A program made the translations under genes and the position numbers. The notes beneath the pieces were generated by a model. It was not told the DNA's origin. It did no database searches and worked only from the letters and a program-made list of their open reading frames with translations. A stretch of DNA of 64,000 nt from Sarcomyxa edulis (Eukaryota > Basidiomycota > Agaricomycetes > Agaricales > Mycenaceae). Within the stretch, counting starts at the first letter, position 1, and every line of letters begins with the position of its first letter. Shown in pieces: positions 1-9,495 of the stretch. The stretch lies in assembly GCA_009761415.1 (NCBI GenBank), contig QUOL01000024.1, positions 1-64,000 of the forward strand. The letters are read 5' to 3'.

Positions 1-55
1 TTTTATCGATCGGTTATCCTAGGGCTCGCCAGCCTATTTCCACAATTTTCCGGAA

Positions 56-1178
56 TTGAATTCGTCCGTTATAAAGTTCATTAATAACTTTCCCTACGTT
101 CCCGACTTTCTTCTCGAGGCCATTTCGTATAATCTTCCGCGCACCGTGGCCGTTGCTAATTTCGATCCTGAGTTTTCGAGCGACGAGTTGGCCGATTCTT
201 GTAAGTACTCTTCTCGCGCCCGTAAGCCGGTCATTTAAAGTTGCCCGCGTCCGAATGGTCGTAGCTGCTAGCGATGTTCGAGCCCCAAAGTGACTCTCCG
301 GGGAGGGAACGGACCAGCCAACCTACCCGTCGGTTGAGAAAAGTTACCGGCTTCCCCGTACCCAAAATCACCGTCCTCCCAGCAGTTGAAGCCTATCGAA
401 CACTTTCTTCAGCGAAACAGGATAGAGCATCCAGAAAGAACCGCCTCTTTTTTATCCGAGCCAGAGTCAGTCTTTCCCCGTATCTCATCCTATGTTTTTC
501 AAGTCATTGACCCCATCTTTTACCCTCTTCAAGGACTACCGATGTTCCGAATGTATTCGCAATGACGTTTCTTGCCCCGGTTTCAGGTCTCAAGCATGCG
601 ACTTCTGTGAAGGGAAGCAGTCCGCATGCAATCTCGTAGGTGGAGAGGATAACCTCAGTGAGCCTTCTCCCTGTAGTGACGGACACAACTGCAACCATAG
701 AAATTCTTTCCCCTTTGTAGGCGAATTAATGGCTCGCGCTACCGGCTGCATCAAGGTCCTAAAAAGGCCCGAAGTCGTTTCCAGCGAGGCGTCCGGTGAG
801 ATTAAGACATCGGCGAACCCGACTGCTAGTTCGTCAGCCCTTCCCCTCCTTCGTAACGTGGCTTCTGGCTCCCTTTCGCGTATCGACCCCAGACGTCCAG
901 TCATTCGCCTGTCTCCGGAGCACCATCCTCGGCCACGATCTGATTCCAGTATCGCACGCAGCGAGAAAATGGATGCCATCGTTCGCAATTCTAGGTCCCG
1001 TCTTCTCGACGGTGCCAGTGATTCGTCCGCTTTTGGCGTGCTAAGCCCCGTTGTCGTTGATCATATGACCCCGATTATTGATCAAGTAATGAAGGAAATT
1101 GGTTTGGCGTATCGCGTCTTGATCGAGGATGCTATCGATGAGGCGGACGAGGAGGAGATTGCTATGGCGTTCTTGTAG
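56..1178 (+). CDS. Cysteine-cluster protein antisense to the Gypsy element
   Basis: Open frames on the plus strand can be joined across GT-AG introns (donor GTAAGT near 199, and one before about 533). They give a protein with a Pro/Arg-rich basic stretch, then a C-x2-C-x6-C-x7-C-x2-C-x6-C cluster starting RCSECIRND near 540, a Ser/Arg-rich middle and an acidic C-terminus (EADEEE) ending at 1178. The cluster resembles a Zn2Cys6-like binuclear zinc knot. It lies 3' of pol and is transcribed against it, so it may be an accessory ORF of the retroelement or a host gene. The upstream exon structure is uncertain and the gene may begin before the window. The function is not recognised. Confidence 0.4.
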
Positions 1179-1400
1179 CACAAGTCCACCTTCTCGTATT
1201 TTCTTGTTTGTTTTTGATAACCCGTCGCAGATTTCCGACTTTGTACGCCCCCCCCCTTTTCTCGGTGGACACCACCTTTAATGTAGAAATATGAATCGAT
1301 TTCTTGTTAAATAAGCCAGATGAATATAAGGTGAAATTTAAGAAGTCTTTATCGTTGCCTCGCCGGCCCTACGTCCTCTTTTGCCCCGTTTGTTCTGGCG

Positions 1401-4400
1401 TTAACGTCGTCCCTTCGTGTTCCGGTTTCCTGGGGAACTGCCAAAGTCTCGTCCTGTATGTTCCTGGTAGCGAGTCGTCCCTGGCTCCACCAAGCTGTAT
1501 TCGTCTGGTGTATCGTCGTCCGCCATCTCGTTCAGCTGTTTCGTAGTTTTACCTACTAAAGTTGTGACTTGGATAGTGATTTCGTTCCTCCTGAAGTATG
1601 GTACCAGTCGGTGCGCCGCAAATCGATGTTCCGCGATCGCACCATTGACTTCGGAGAGTATATAACTTCCCGATTTCGTTTGCCGGACAACAACCATCGG
1701 ACCTATATATCGGGGCTTCATCTTGTTATTCAGTTCCTTCTCGATCCTTGTGTTTCTGATGAGTACGAGCCTCCCCGGGGCGAACTTGAAATCGTAAATC
1801 TGTCCTTCATACTTCTTCAGGAATTGCTCTGCCGACTCGAGCCTAGCCTTGTACTTGTCTCTCTGTATTTTCGATAGCTCCTTTTCCCGTCTTTGAAGCT
1901 TCATCGCTCTTCGCGTTATGAGTTCTCCGAAGTCCATTTCTTCGTCGATAAACGGGTGCATGTATGTTGACTGTTCCAAATCAAACGGATGTATCGCCTG
2001 GACACCGTGCGCTATGTAATATGGCGAATACCCCGTGGATTTCTGAATTGTAATCCGCTCGGCCCAAAATATGGCATGCGCTGCTTTCGGCCAAATTGAT
2101 TGATTCCCATCGCACGACTTAATGAGCGATTCTCGGACATCGTAGTGCTTTCGCTCGATGACCCCCTGCGCTTGCGAATTATAACCCGAAATTCGTATAT
2201 GATTGATTCCATATTGCTTTTTGAGGTGATCGACCGCTTTGACCCAAGGTTTCCCATTATCCGTGACGATTTCCATTATACTTCCCCATCTGCATAGGAC
2301 ATCTTCGAAGATGAAACTGGCCAGATTAACAGCGCTTTCATTTTTCAGCATTCTCCACTCCGGATATGAGCTGAGCGAACATCGTCCATGAGCAATCACA
2401 TGAAAGCCATCGACTGTAGGAAGGTGCATTGTGTCCATGTAGATTTTCCCAAATAGCGGAAACGGAACCGCCACAGTCGGAGGAATGTGGATCTTCGAAC
2501 TGTTTCTGAGTTGACATTGGTGACACGTCCTGACGAACCAGGACACATCTCTGCTCATGCTTGGCCACCAAAACCTATCCATCAGCCTGACCTTCGTTGT
2601 CCACGTTGCTTTATGCCCAAATTTATCATGAAGTTCGGCCATTATTTGAATCCTCTTTTCCGGTGGGAGTACGACTTTGTGTTTCAGCTGCCTGTCCTTT
2701 CTCCATAATTGCCCATTTAGGACAAAGAAGTGAGCTGCTTTCTTCATAAACGCTTTGAATTGTTTATCGGACAATCCTTCGGGCCTGTTCGCCGTTTCAA
2801 GGTACTCCGTTATTCGTACGAGTTCTTCGTCTTGTTTGATGGCGAGAGTCGACTGAGGAATAACCACGTTCGGGACAACTTCGCCAATAAGGACTGCCGA
2901 TACTTCTCTTCTTCGGCCAGGTAACGAGGCGAAATATGCCTTTGCTATGGCTTCGGGAAAATCGCGGTCATTTATCATTAATTGATGAGGCGGCACCGTA
3001 TCCAATATTGACCGAGCTCTGTTTTCGTTCCAGTTTAGCATTTCGACCGAAAATCCGCATGCCCTATCGATCCATTCTTCGACGTCGTCTTCTTCTTCCG
3101 AGTCTTCCGGGGCCTTTCGTCGTCTAGATAGACCGTCCGCCGGCCCCATCGCCGTTCCTGGAATGTGCTCTAGTTTGAACGTGAACAGCTGGATAGCTGC
3201 TATCCATCTATTGATAGCCGCATTAGGTTGTATATCCGGATTATTTAGCATCCCTTTGATATATTTCGCATCTGTTCGGACCGTCAGGTTTTTAACCCCG
3301 ACTATGTATAACCTATAAGCCCTGAGGGCCCTGAATAAGCCATAGAGTTCGATCTTTGCCTGGGAGTATCCTTGCTCGCGTTCATTCCATGTAATAGAGC
3401 CAAATCTGGATGGATATTCGATCCCGTCTTGTCCGAGTTGCAGCAGGACACAGCCCATCGCCCTCCAAGACGAATCGACAACTAGATAGACCATCCTTTC
3501 CGAGTGGTAGTCTATTGCTCGGAGTGCCGGAGAGGTTATTAAGAGATGTTTGAGCGTTTCCATGGCTTTTATCTGTGGCAATCCGAAGACGAAATCGACA
3601 TCCTTTCGTGTAAGCATGACCAGCGGCCGCGCATGTAGCGAAAAGTTCTTTATGAAGATTCTCATTAGTCCGAGCGTTCCTAGGAAGGCTCGGACATCTG
3701 TTAAATCTTCACAGGGCGGCCAATCTTTGATTTTCTGGACCTTTGTTTCATCCGGGACCCTGCCATGCACGTTACAGCGGTGGCCAACAATGACGACCGA
3801 TGGTACTGCCAGAAATGATTTCTTGGCATTGAACGTTCCTCCTGCATGCCTTATTCGGTGAACGATTCGATTGACGTTCACCAGGTGTTCCCACACGAAT
3901 CTCCTTATCCCTGGGTTGTCCGGTATCGTTTCGTATTCCCCAGTTTCCGATTGGTAGTACGTTGCTGGTCCCTTCACCGGACAATCGTCCACGAACGGTT
4001 GTGTGATGCTCGGAATCTCGTCTTGCAGGATGAACGAAACATCTCCCTGTTGTATCTGGACCGAATTAGTGTATCCTTGTGGAAGCCTTGTTAACCTGAA
4101 AGTGCCCATCGGCGTTTGGAACGTCGTAAGATCCCTTGAGGGTATAGCGAGGATTCTGTGGTCGAATCCCACAAACAGATCGAACATTCCATATATTGTG
4201 GCCCCACCGAAGGACTCCGCATAGACTTCGACGATTGGCGGGCAGCCCGCGTCCTTTATCGTTACAGCATTAAGAGGCTGTAAGTCATGCACAATCCTTA
4301 ACGATACCCCATCCTTCTTTGGCACGCAGAACCACCTCGACCTGTACGATGAATTCGATGGTTCATATACTCCTGCCGCTATCTTGTCTTTGACTGCCTG

Positions 4401-5042
4401 TACCACCTTATCTCGTATCCCCGGTGGTATCGGAATGTTTTTATAGCTCCAAGGGGTGTGTTCAAGAACTGGGAGCTTAATCGGTTCGAAGTAGTCCGAT
4501 CTGAAGTGGCCCTTTTCCATCTCGTTCCAGGCGAACACCATTTCGTGCGTTTTGATTATATGATGGACTAGTTTTTCTTCCTCAGGCCATAAAAAGCCGT
4601 CCGGGTTGATATTCTGTTCCATCATCCTTTCCATCGTATATCTCGTGCCTGGTTCGAATCGCGGTGGATGCGTTGGTAGCTCAGGCAGCGTTTCCAGCGG
4701 GTCCGACGGGAACTTTCGTACTATCCTGTATTCCTCTGGTAGCGTAGCAGCGACCGGTTGGGTCCTTTTATCTACCGGTTTGTACTTCTTCCCCTTCTTT
4801 CTCTTCTGCGGTATTTTGTTGTCCGAAAGCGTCAGGCATTGCGTATTTTCATTTAGTATACAATTTTCACATGAGGGCTGGTTGAGGGTTTGCTCCGCTC
4901 CCTCCGTTTCCATGTTTTCGTAGCGTGTTCCGGTAAATATGTTACTTGCTGGGTGGCCCAGTCTGGAAGGGGAAAATCGTGTCGTCGAGTTCGTCGTTAC
5001 ATTATGATCGTTAATTTCAGCAGTCTGGGTATCGTCGGTCAC
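1401..5042 (-). CDS. Gypsy pol: reverse transcriptase, RNase H, integrase
   Basis: This uninterrupted 1213-codon frame encodes the polymerase part of a Ty3/Gypsy element. The reverse transcriptase occupies roughly residues 190-420, with an FVDD active-site box near residue 350. RNase H follows (VVDSSW near 520). The integrase has an HHCC zinc finger (H..H..CHQC, about 775-815) and a DDE core with MDTMH, VTDNG and GVIERK blocks. The first listed codon is GTG, 44 nt past the gag stop in a different frame. Expression therefore probably needs frameshifting or reinitiation. No stop or shift interrupts the catalytic domains, so the enzyme may be functional. Confidence 0.92.
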   Translation of the reverse strand: MTDDTQTAEINDHNVTTNSTTRFSPSRLGHPASNIFTGTRYENMETEGAEQTLNQPSCENCILNENTQCLTLSDNKIPQKRKKGKKYKPVDKRTQPVAATLPEEYRIVRKFPSDPLETLPELPTHPPRFEPGTRYTMERMMEQNINPDGFLWPEEEKLVHHIIKTHEMVFAWNEMEKGHFRSDYFEPIKLPVLEHTPWSYKNIPIPPGIRDKVVQAVKDKIAAGVYEPSNSSYRSRWFCVPKKDGVSLRIVHDLQPLNAVTIKDAGCPPIVEVYAESFGGATIYGMFDLFVGFDHRILAIPSRDLTTFQTPMGTFRLTRLPQGYTNSVQIQQGDVSFILQDEIPSITQPFVDDCPVKGPATYYQSETGEYETIPDNPGIRRFVWEHLVNVNRIVHRIRHAGGTFNAKKSFLAVPSVVIVGHRCNVHGRVPDETKVQKIKDWPPCEDLTDVRAFLGTLGLMRIFIKNFSLHARPLVMLTRKDVDFVFGLPQIKAMETLKHLLITSPALRAIDYHSERMVYLVVDSSWRAMGCVLLQLGQDGIEYPSRFGSITWNEREQGYSQAKIELYGLFRALRAYRLYIVGVKNLTVRTDAKYIKGMLNNPDIQPNAAINRWIAAIQLFTFKLEHIPGTAMGPADGLSRRRKAPEDSEEEDDVEEWIDRACGFSVEMLNWNENRARSILDTVPPHQLMINDRDFPEAIAKAYFASLPGRRREVSAVLIGEVVPNVVIPQSTLAIKQDEELVRITEYLETANRPEGLSDKQFKAFMKKAAHFFVLNGQLWRKDRQLKHKVVLPPEKRIQIMAELHDKFGHKATWTTKVRLMDRFWWPSMSRDVSWFVRTCHQCQLRNSSKIHIPPTVAVPFPLFGKIYMDTMHLPTVDGFHVIAHGRCSLSSYPEWRMLKNESAVNLASFIFEDVLCRWGSIMEIVTDNGKPWVKAVDHLKKQYGINHIRISGYNSQAQGVIERKHYDVRESLIKSCDGNQSIWPKAAHAIFWAERITIQKSTGYSPYYIAHGVQAIHPFDLEQSTYMHPFIDEEMDFGELITRRAMKLQRREKELSKIQRDKYKARLESAEQFLKKYEGQIYDFKFAPGRLVLIRNTRIEKELNNKMKPRYIGPMVVVRQTKSGSYILSEVNGAIAEHRFAAHRLVPYFRRNEITIQVTTLVGKTTKQLNEMADDDTPDEYSLVEPGTTRYQEHTGRDFGSSPGNRNTKGRR

Positions 5043-5086
5043 CGTAAAATACTTGACCGATATGCTTTTTCGAAGGTTCGTCTCGA

Positions 5087-7720
5087 CTACTGACGGCCTC
5101 CGACCGGGCGAAAACCCACCGATGTCGGTGAAGATCGTTTTGGTTTGACAAACGTTGGAACTGTGACAACCTTTCCTGTATTAGGGCAGGTCAAGGTCAA
5201 GTCCTGGTTTCCGGTCGTGTAGTCCTTGGTAACGCATCCCGTTAGTTTAAAGAATGGTCGTCCCATTAGTATTTCGAACGGAGCGTTTTCCACCACATGG
5301 ACCTTCAGATAGATTTCGAGTCCTCCGATATTAAATTTAAGGTCCTCGATAAGCCCCGTAGTCGTGTCATGCTGGCTATTGGCCGATTCCATAGTGATTT
5401 TATGGTCCGGTCTCAAGTGTATTCCGAGTTTCTGCCAAAGTCCCTTGTTCATGGCAATTATTTCCGACCCTCCGTCCAACACACATTCGACCTTTTCATC
5501 CTCGATAGTCGGGTAGATTACTCTGAGTTTTTCAATGGATGAGCCCGTGAGGAGAATCTCTTCGTCCGGTCCGTTCGGATTTTCGTACCGAAGGATATAA
5601 CTGGAGTCCGGTTCGTCGATGTTGTCCGGATTAATCGACTCGAGTCGTCCAACCGTCGGAATCCTTTTAGTAGACACCAGTTCCTTGTACTGTTTTCTGA
5701 CGTCTAGGCTAAGCGAAAGTAATTCTCTTTGTGAGATGGATATCTGAGTATCAAGTGATCGGTTCAAGACCCTTTTTGCCAACTCCGGATCTTCTATCGG
5801 CGTTGAGAATTTATACTGCGGACCAGTTTGTACCTGCTTCCTTCCTTCGGTCGCATCCTTTTCGAATTCTACCGTTTTCCTTTTGGGAGGAACTTGGCTG
5901 ACCGGATCGTCAGGGAGCGGCTGAGGTCGTCCGGGGGGTCCTTTCCTTCGCATAGCAGGTACAGGTTTCTCCGTAGGTTCCAGCGGTTTGCCATTACGGG
6001 TTTTTCTTGCTTGTTCGTTTGCTAGGACTTCTCCGATATCTTCTTCTTCTTCCTCGATCTCCTCGATCCTTGACTCTTTGTAGTACGAACTAGAAGTTTC
6101 TCCGGACGATGCGAACCACATGGTAGAGGCATGGGGAGGTGCATCGCGTACAAAGTTGACGCCATTTATAATCGACCCCGGATACATTTCATGGTACCTG
6201 TTGATTCTGGCAGCCAAGTTGATTCCTTCTATATTTGAAGGAACCCATGCTCCGTTCGGAAGTACGACTTTTCCGTTCATGTTTCGCATGCATTTCCCGT
6301 CTCTGATAAATTCGGCGACCTTCGGACAATCTCGAATGAAGTGAGACGTGTCCAAACAGAACGCACAAACCGAGCCGTTTCCTGGACCGTTTTGAGTTCT
6401 TCGGACAGGGGATCGATCGAGGAATGGGTTAGGTGCCCTTCCCTGCGCCGGGACATAGCCTTGGTAACGGTTATTGTATGACATGGCCTGGTTTGCCCCC
6501 ATGTTTGATAACGTGGCTGCCAACGTACTCATGCTTGCTGCCAACTCCCTATTAAGCGCCTTTATTTCCCTCGACATTTCGTCTATTTCTTGTTTAACTA
6601 CCGGATCCATTCCAGTCGTCTGTGTTCCGCTGTAAAGAACCTGTCCTCCTAGGATATGTTGGCCTTCCTTGTAGAGGTCATCGATCATATATGGTTCGTC
6701 GAGTTCCTGGTCGGGCTTCTTGATTTTTAGTCGGGCCATTAGCTGGACCAGAAACTGCGGGTGGAGTCCTTTTACGTAGAGGCGATTCTCTTCTTTAGCA
6801 GAGATCTTGTTTTGGTCTTTGAGATGATGCGATATCCTGGTGAAAGAACGATGGTATTTTCCAAAGTCCGATTTGGTGTTAATCGGTATTGCTGCTTCTT
6901 TTGCAAGCAAGACCTCTAGATCATTGAGCGTATATTTCTTTTTCTCGTCTGATCCGGGATAAAGCTTCCGGACTTCGGATTTGAAGGCGTCCCAGTCTTT
7001 TGCGGTAACCACCTTCCAAAGCGATTCGTCTTCCGCCCCAAGGTAGTACCTAGCCATGTCGATTTTCTCTTTATCCGACGCTTTCCCAGCCGCCGTGCAT
7101 ACTTGGTCTATGTCTTCGAAATACCTTGTAACAGATTCGTCGAGACCATCAAATTTTGGAGCATCCCTGCTGGTCCGGGTGGGCGGCGGTCTTGACGTCA
7201 TTGTCGGAAGGTTTTTCTGTATTCGGGGTTGGGATATTCGAGGGTTTATGCGATTCGATGGTAACGGTATCTGAGACGGAGGAGGTGGCTGAGTCTGCGT
7301 TTGGTCTTGTGTTGAAGTTTGGCGGGAAGGGATGGATAGGATTCGAGACTCCAATTGGAGGTGAGATAAGGGTTCGGCTGGTAAACTGTTCGACGGTTCG
7401 TTTCCCTGGGCTAGGCTAACCGAGTCTTCCGAGGGCGTAAGGGAGGCTTCTGTTGAAATAGTGTCCGATTCAACGGAACGTGGGAGCAATTCTTCGTCTG
7501 AGGTATCTATGTTGGAAGGAGGTGTTTGGGATGGCAACCAATCAAGATTTATTGATGGTACGTCCGATAGCGGTGACGATTCGGGCGGAGTCGTTTCTTC
7601 GGAAAGGTCGCTTTGTGGATATTCGACGGATAAATGTGGTATACGGGAAGTTTGAGAGAAGGCTTGAAGCTCTGCTTCAGCTAAACGAGTTTGGGCTCGG
7701 GTAACTCGTCTAGTAGACAC
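5087..7720 (-). CDS. Gypsy gag with CCHC zinc knuckle and aspartic protease
   Basis: The 877-codon frame begins MSTRRVTRAQ just inside the candidate primer-binding site. A Ser/Pro-rich N-terminal third precedes a retrotransposon gag domain (about 190-370). A CCHC knuckle follows (CAFC..H..DC near 450). Near residue 755 a retropepsin-like domain has the active-site string VLDGGSE in place of the commoner D-S/T-G, followed by GRPFFK near 830. Gag packages the RNA and the protease matures the polyprotein. The stop at 5087-5089 lies about 45 nt before the first usable start of pol. Codons and frame are intact. Confidence 0.9.
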   Translation of the reverse strand: MSTRRVTRAQTRLAEAELQAFSQTSRIPHLSVEYPQSDLSEETTPPESSPLSDVPSINLDWLPSQTPPSNIDTSDEELLPRSVESDTISTEASLTPSEDSVSLAQGNEPSNSLPAEPLSHLQLESRILSIPSRQTSTQDQTQTQPPPPSQIPLPSNRINPRISQPRIQKNLPTMTSRPPPTRTSRDAPKFDGLDESVTRYFEDIDQVCTAAGKASDKEKIDMARYYLGAEDESLWKVVTAKDWDAFKSEVRKLYPGSDEKKKYTLNDLEVLLAKEAAIPINTKSDFGKYHRSFTRISHHLKDQNKISAKEENRLYVKGLHPQFLVQLMARLKIKKPDQELDEPYMIDDLYKEGQHILGGQVLYSGTQTTGMDPVVKQEIDEMSREIKALNRELAASMSTLAATLSNMGANQAMSYNNRYQGYVPAQGRAPNPFLDRSPVRRTQNGPGNGSVCAFCLDTSHFIRDCPKVAEFIRDGKCMRNMNGKVVLPNGAWVPSNIEGINLAARINRYHEMYPGSIINGVNFVRDAPPHASTMWFASSGETSSSYYKESRIEEIEEEEEDIGEVLANEQARKTRNGKPLEPTEKPVPAMRRKGPPGRPQPLPDDPVSQVPPKRKTVEFEKDATEGRKQVQTGPQYKFSTPIEDPELAKRVLNRSLDTQISISQRELLSLSLDVRKQYKELVSTKRIPTVGRLESINPDNIDEPDSSYILRYENPNGPDEEILLTGSSIEKLRVIYPTIEDEKVECVLDGGSEIIAMNKGLWQKLGIHLRPDHKITMESANSQHDTTTGLIEDLKFNIGGLEIYLKVHVVENAPFEILMGRPFFKLTGCVTKDYTTGNQDLTLTCPNTGKVVTVPTFVKPKRSSPTSVGFRPVGGRQ

Positions 7721-7731
7721 CTTTTAAATCC

Positions 7732-7748
7732 CCTCGCGGTGGGCTCCA
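7732..7748 (-). promoter_or_regulatory. Candidate primer-binding site of the Gypsy element
   Basis: Two bases inside the 5' LTR the element strand reads TGGAGCCCACCGCGAGG. It starts with TGG, as expected for pairing with the CCA end of a tRNA primer. The tRNA species was not identified. Confidence 0.5.
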
Positions 7749-7750
7749 GT

Positions 7751-9495
7751 TGTGATGAGGACTGCAGCGCTAGGAGTAGATGGGCTAGACTCCTAACTAT
7801 AGTTCGCCTCTAGGGGGTAAGGTGACGTTTTCTCGGAGGGGATTTTACGTAGCGAGAAATCCTAATGCCCAGTGACTTGTGTTTGGATAATGTGTTCGTA
7901 TGGTGGTGAGGTGGGTATGAGATGATGAGGTGTAAGGTAAGCTTCGGACTTGTAGGATCGTTCTCGGTAGGCCGTTTAGAGGCTTCGGACAGCTATAGGT
8001 TCGATCTTGGAAAACCTACGAAGGCCTCGGACAGCTTTCGGAGAGCTGATCGATGCTTCGGACGGCTTATAATACGTCTTCGGAGAGCTATCGGGGGCTT
8101 CGGACAGCTATAAGTTCGATCTTGGAGAACCTACGAGAGCCTCGGACAGCTTTTGGTGAGCTGACCGATGCTTTTTATAGTTATAAAACGTCTTCGGAGA
8201 GCTATCGAAGGTTTCGGACAGCTCTGAACTGATTTCGGAGAGCTTCGAGGGTTTCGGACAGCTCTGGACTGATTTCGGAGAGCTTCCTTTGTTCCGGGAG
8301 TGGTACTGCCGACTGAATCAAGTCCTTTTTCTCTTGTTTTGACCGACTCCTGTAATCGTTCCTTGTCTCGGTTTCAGAAGTATGAGAAAGAGATAGAATT
8401 CCTATAGAGAGTGACTGGGTAGTTGGTCGATTCGGGTATGTTCCTCTGGTTCTCGTCCACACTGGTTCTATCTACCGTTCTCCATGTCCTATCCTACTTT
8501 ATATATGAATTCCTTCCCTGTCCTTGCCTAATTCTTCACCCCGAGTGCCATCCCAAGGTCCCCGAGATCTCCAATGATGAAACAGATCCGGTATTGGTTT
8601 TGATGTGTCCGAACCTCGCTCAGTGTGAAAGGTTAGGGCCTGAGGTGTTTTCTGAAAGCGTTGCAAGGTGAATTTGCGAAGGGATGAAACATGTCCGAGT
8701 GAGCAGGATGATGGGGAGCTTCCGATAGATTTTTCCAAGATGCGACGGCCAAAGTTGTCCGAGAAGAGTGAATTTGATGTGGGTTGCTAGGCGGAGACCT
8801 GTAGTGTCTTTGTTAGCGGGCGATACCTCGCTTACAAGTGCTGTGTCATGTGATAAACACAGAGGGAAGAATATTCCGTAGCACCACTTGGTCAGGGTGG
8901 ACGGAGGTCTTAACGAGGCGTCCAGATGCATGGAAAGGTGTGAATTGAGATCACAATGTAAAGGGAATATGTCCGATTTGATAGGAAGAACAGCTCAGGG
9001 CAGCAAGCATCACGTTGGCGGTATGTCGACTGGTGGCAATGTTTTGTCGGTGAAGTATCTCTCGATGAGGTCTTCTAGAGGTGAAAGGGAACCTGCTGAA
9101 ACGATTTGGGATCTGTCCGAAGGATCTAGGGGGCTGCGGAGAGGTGATCGAGTACATTGGGCCTTCGGTCAGGTGAAACGACGATAGGGAATTGGGTTCT
9201 GGCGGTAGATTTCCTTCGGAGAAGTTGCTCGTGTGTGATTTCAAGTATTCCGAAACGTTCTGAGACGTGACCGAAGGCGGGTTAGCGTTTGGTGAGTGGA
9301 TGAAGAGGCCGCTTTCGGGGAGAAACCGTCAAGTAGCGGGTACTTGGTGTCTTTCAGTGTCCGGTCATTCGAAAAGTAAGTCGTTTGTGGTGATGCCACC
9401 AGTATCTCTGTAGTTAGCTATGTCTGAGGAGTCGCATAAGAGTAGGTTGTTGTATAGTTGTCGATTCCTTGGCTGGGGATGCTGGCATCCTCACA
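7751..9495 (-). repeat. 5' LTR of the Gypsy element (about 1.75 kb)
   Basis: The boundaries come from comparison with a second copy at 30873-32444. Similarity stops precisely at CCTCACA (9495 and 32444), after which the flanks are unrelated. On the element strand the LTR reads TGTGAGGATGCC to TCCTCATCACA. Inside, 7935-8290 has many spaced copies of TTCGGA[C/G]AGCT. The copy number differs from the second LTR. Small ORFs inside the LTR (for example near 8200-9240) look like chance frames and are not annotated. Confidence 0.8.
7935..8290. repeat. Interspersed TTCGGA[C/G]AGCT motifs in the LTR
   Basis: More than ten copies of an 11-bp motif, TTCGGACAGCT or TTCGGAGAGCT, recur at about 20 to 40 bp spacing. 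The homologous part of the second LTR (about 31060-31210) has clearly fewer. Such arrays in LTRs often hold promoter or enhancer sites, but that role is inference here. Confidence 0.7.

Larger units (their letters stand above)
1..9495 (-). mobile_element. Gypsy-type LTR retrotransposon, 3' end outside window
   Basis: In minus-strand order the element has a 5' LTR (9495 to 7751), a candidate primer-binding site, a gag-protease ORF (7720 to 5087), a pol ORF (to 1401), and at least 1.4 kb of further sequence. The LTR starts TGTGAGGATGCC and ends TCCTCATCACA, so it has TG..CA ends and an imperfect terminal inverted repeat. The order protease, RT, RNase H, integrase is that of Ty3/Gypsy. No second LTR copy is found left of pol, so the 3' LTR must lie before position 1, or else the element is truncated and the first kilobase is flanking DNA. 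Both big ORFs are free of stops, which suggests a fairly young insertion. Confidence 0.85.

Noticed and set aside
1247..1262. Poly-C run (poly-G on the minus strand) after pol looked like the polypurine tract next to the 3' LTR
   Set aside because: The sequence beyond it does not start TGTGAGG or resemble the LTR at 7751-9495, so the 3' LTR is not there.
8202..9244. Several ORFs of 80-100 codons within the Gypsy LTR
   Set aside because: They lie on both strands, are not matched by intact frames in the second LTR, and show no domain.
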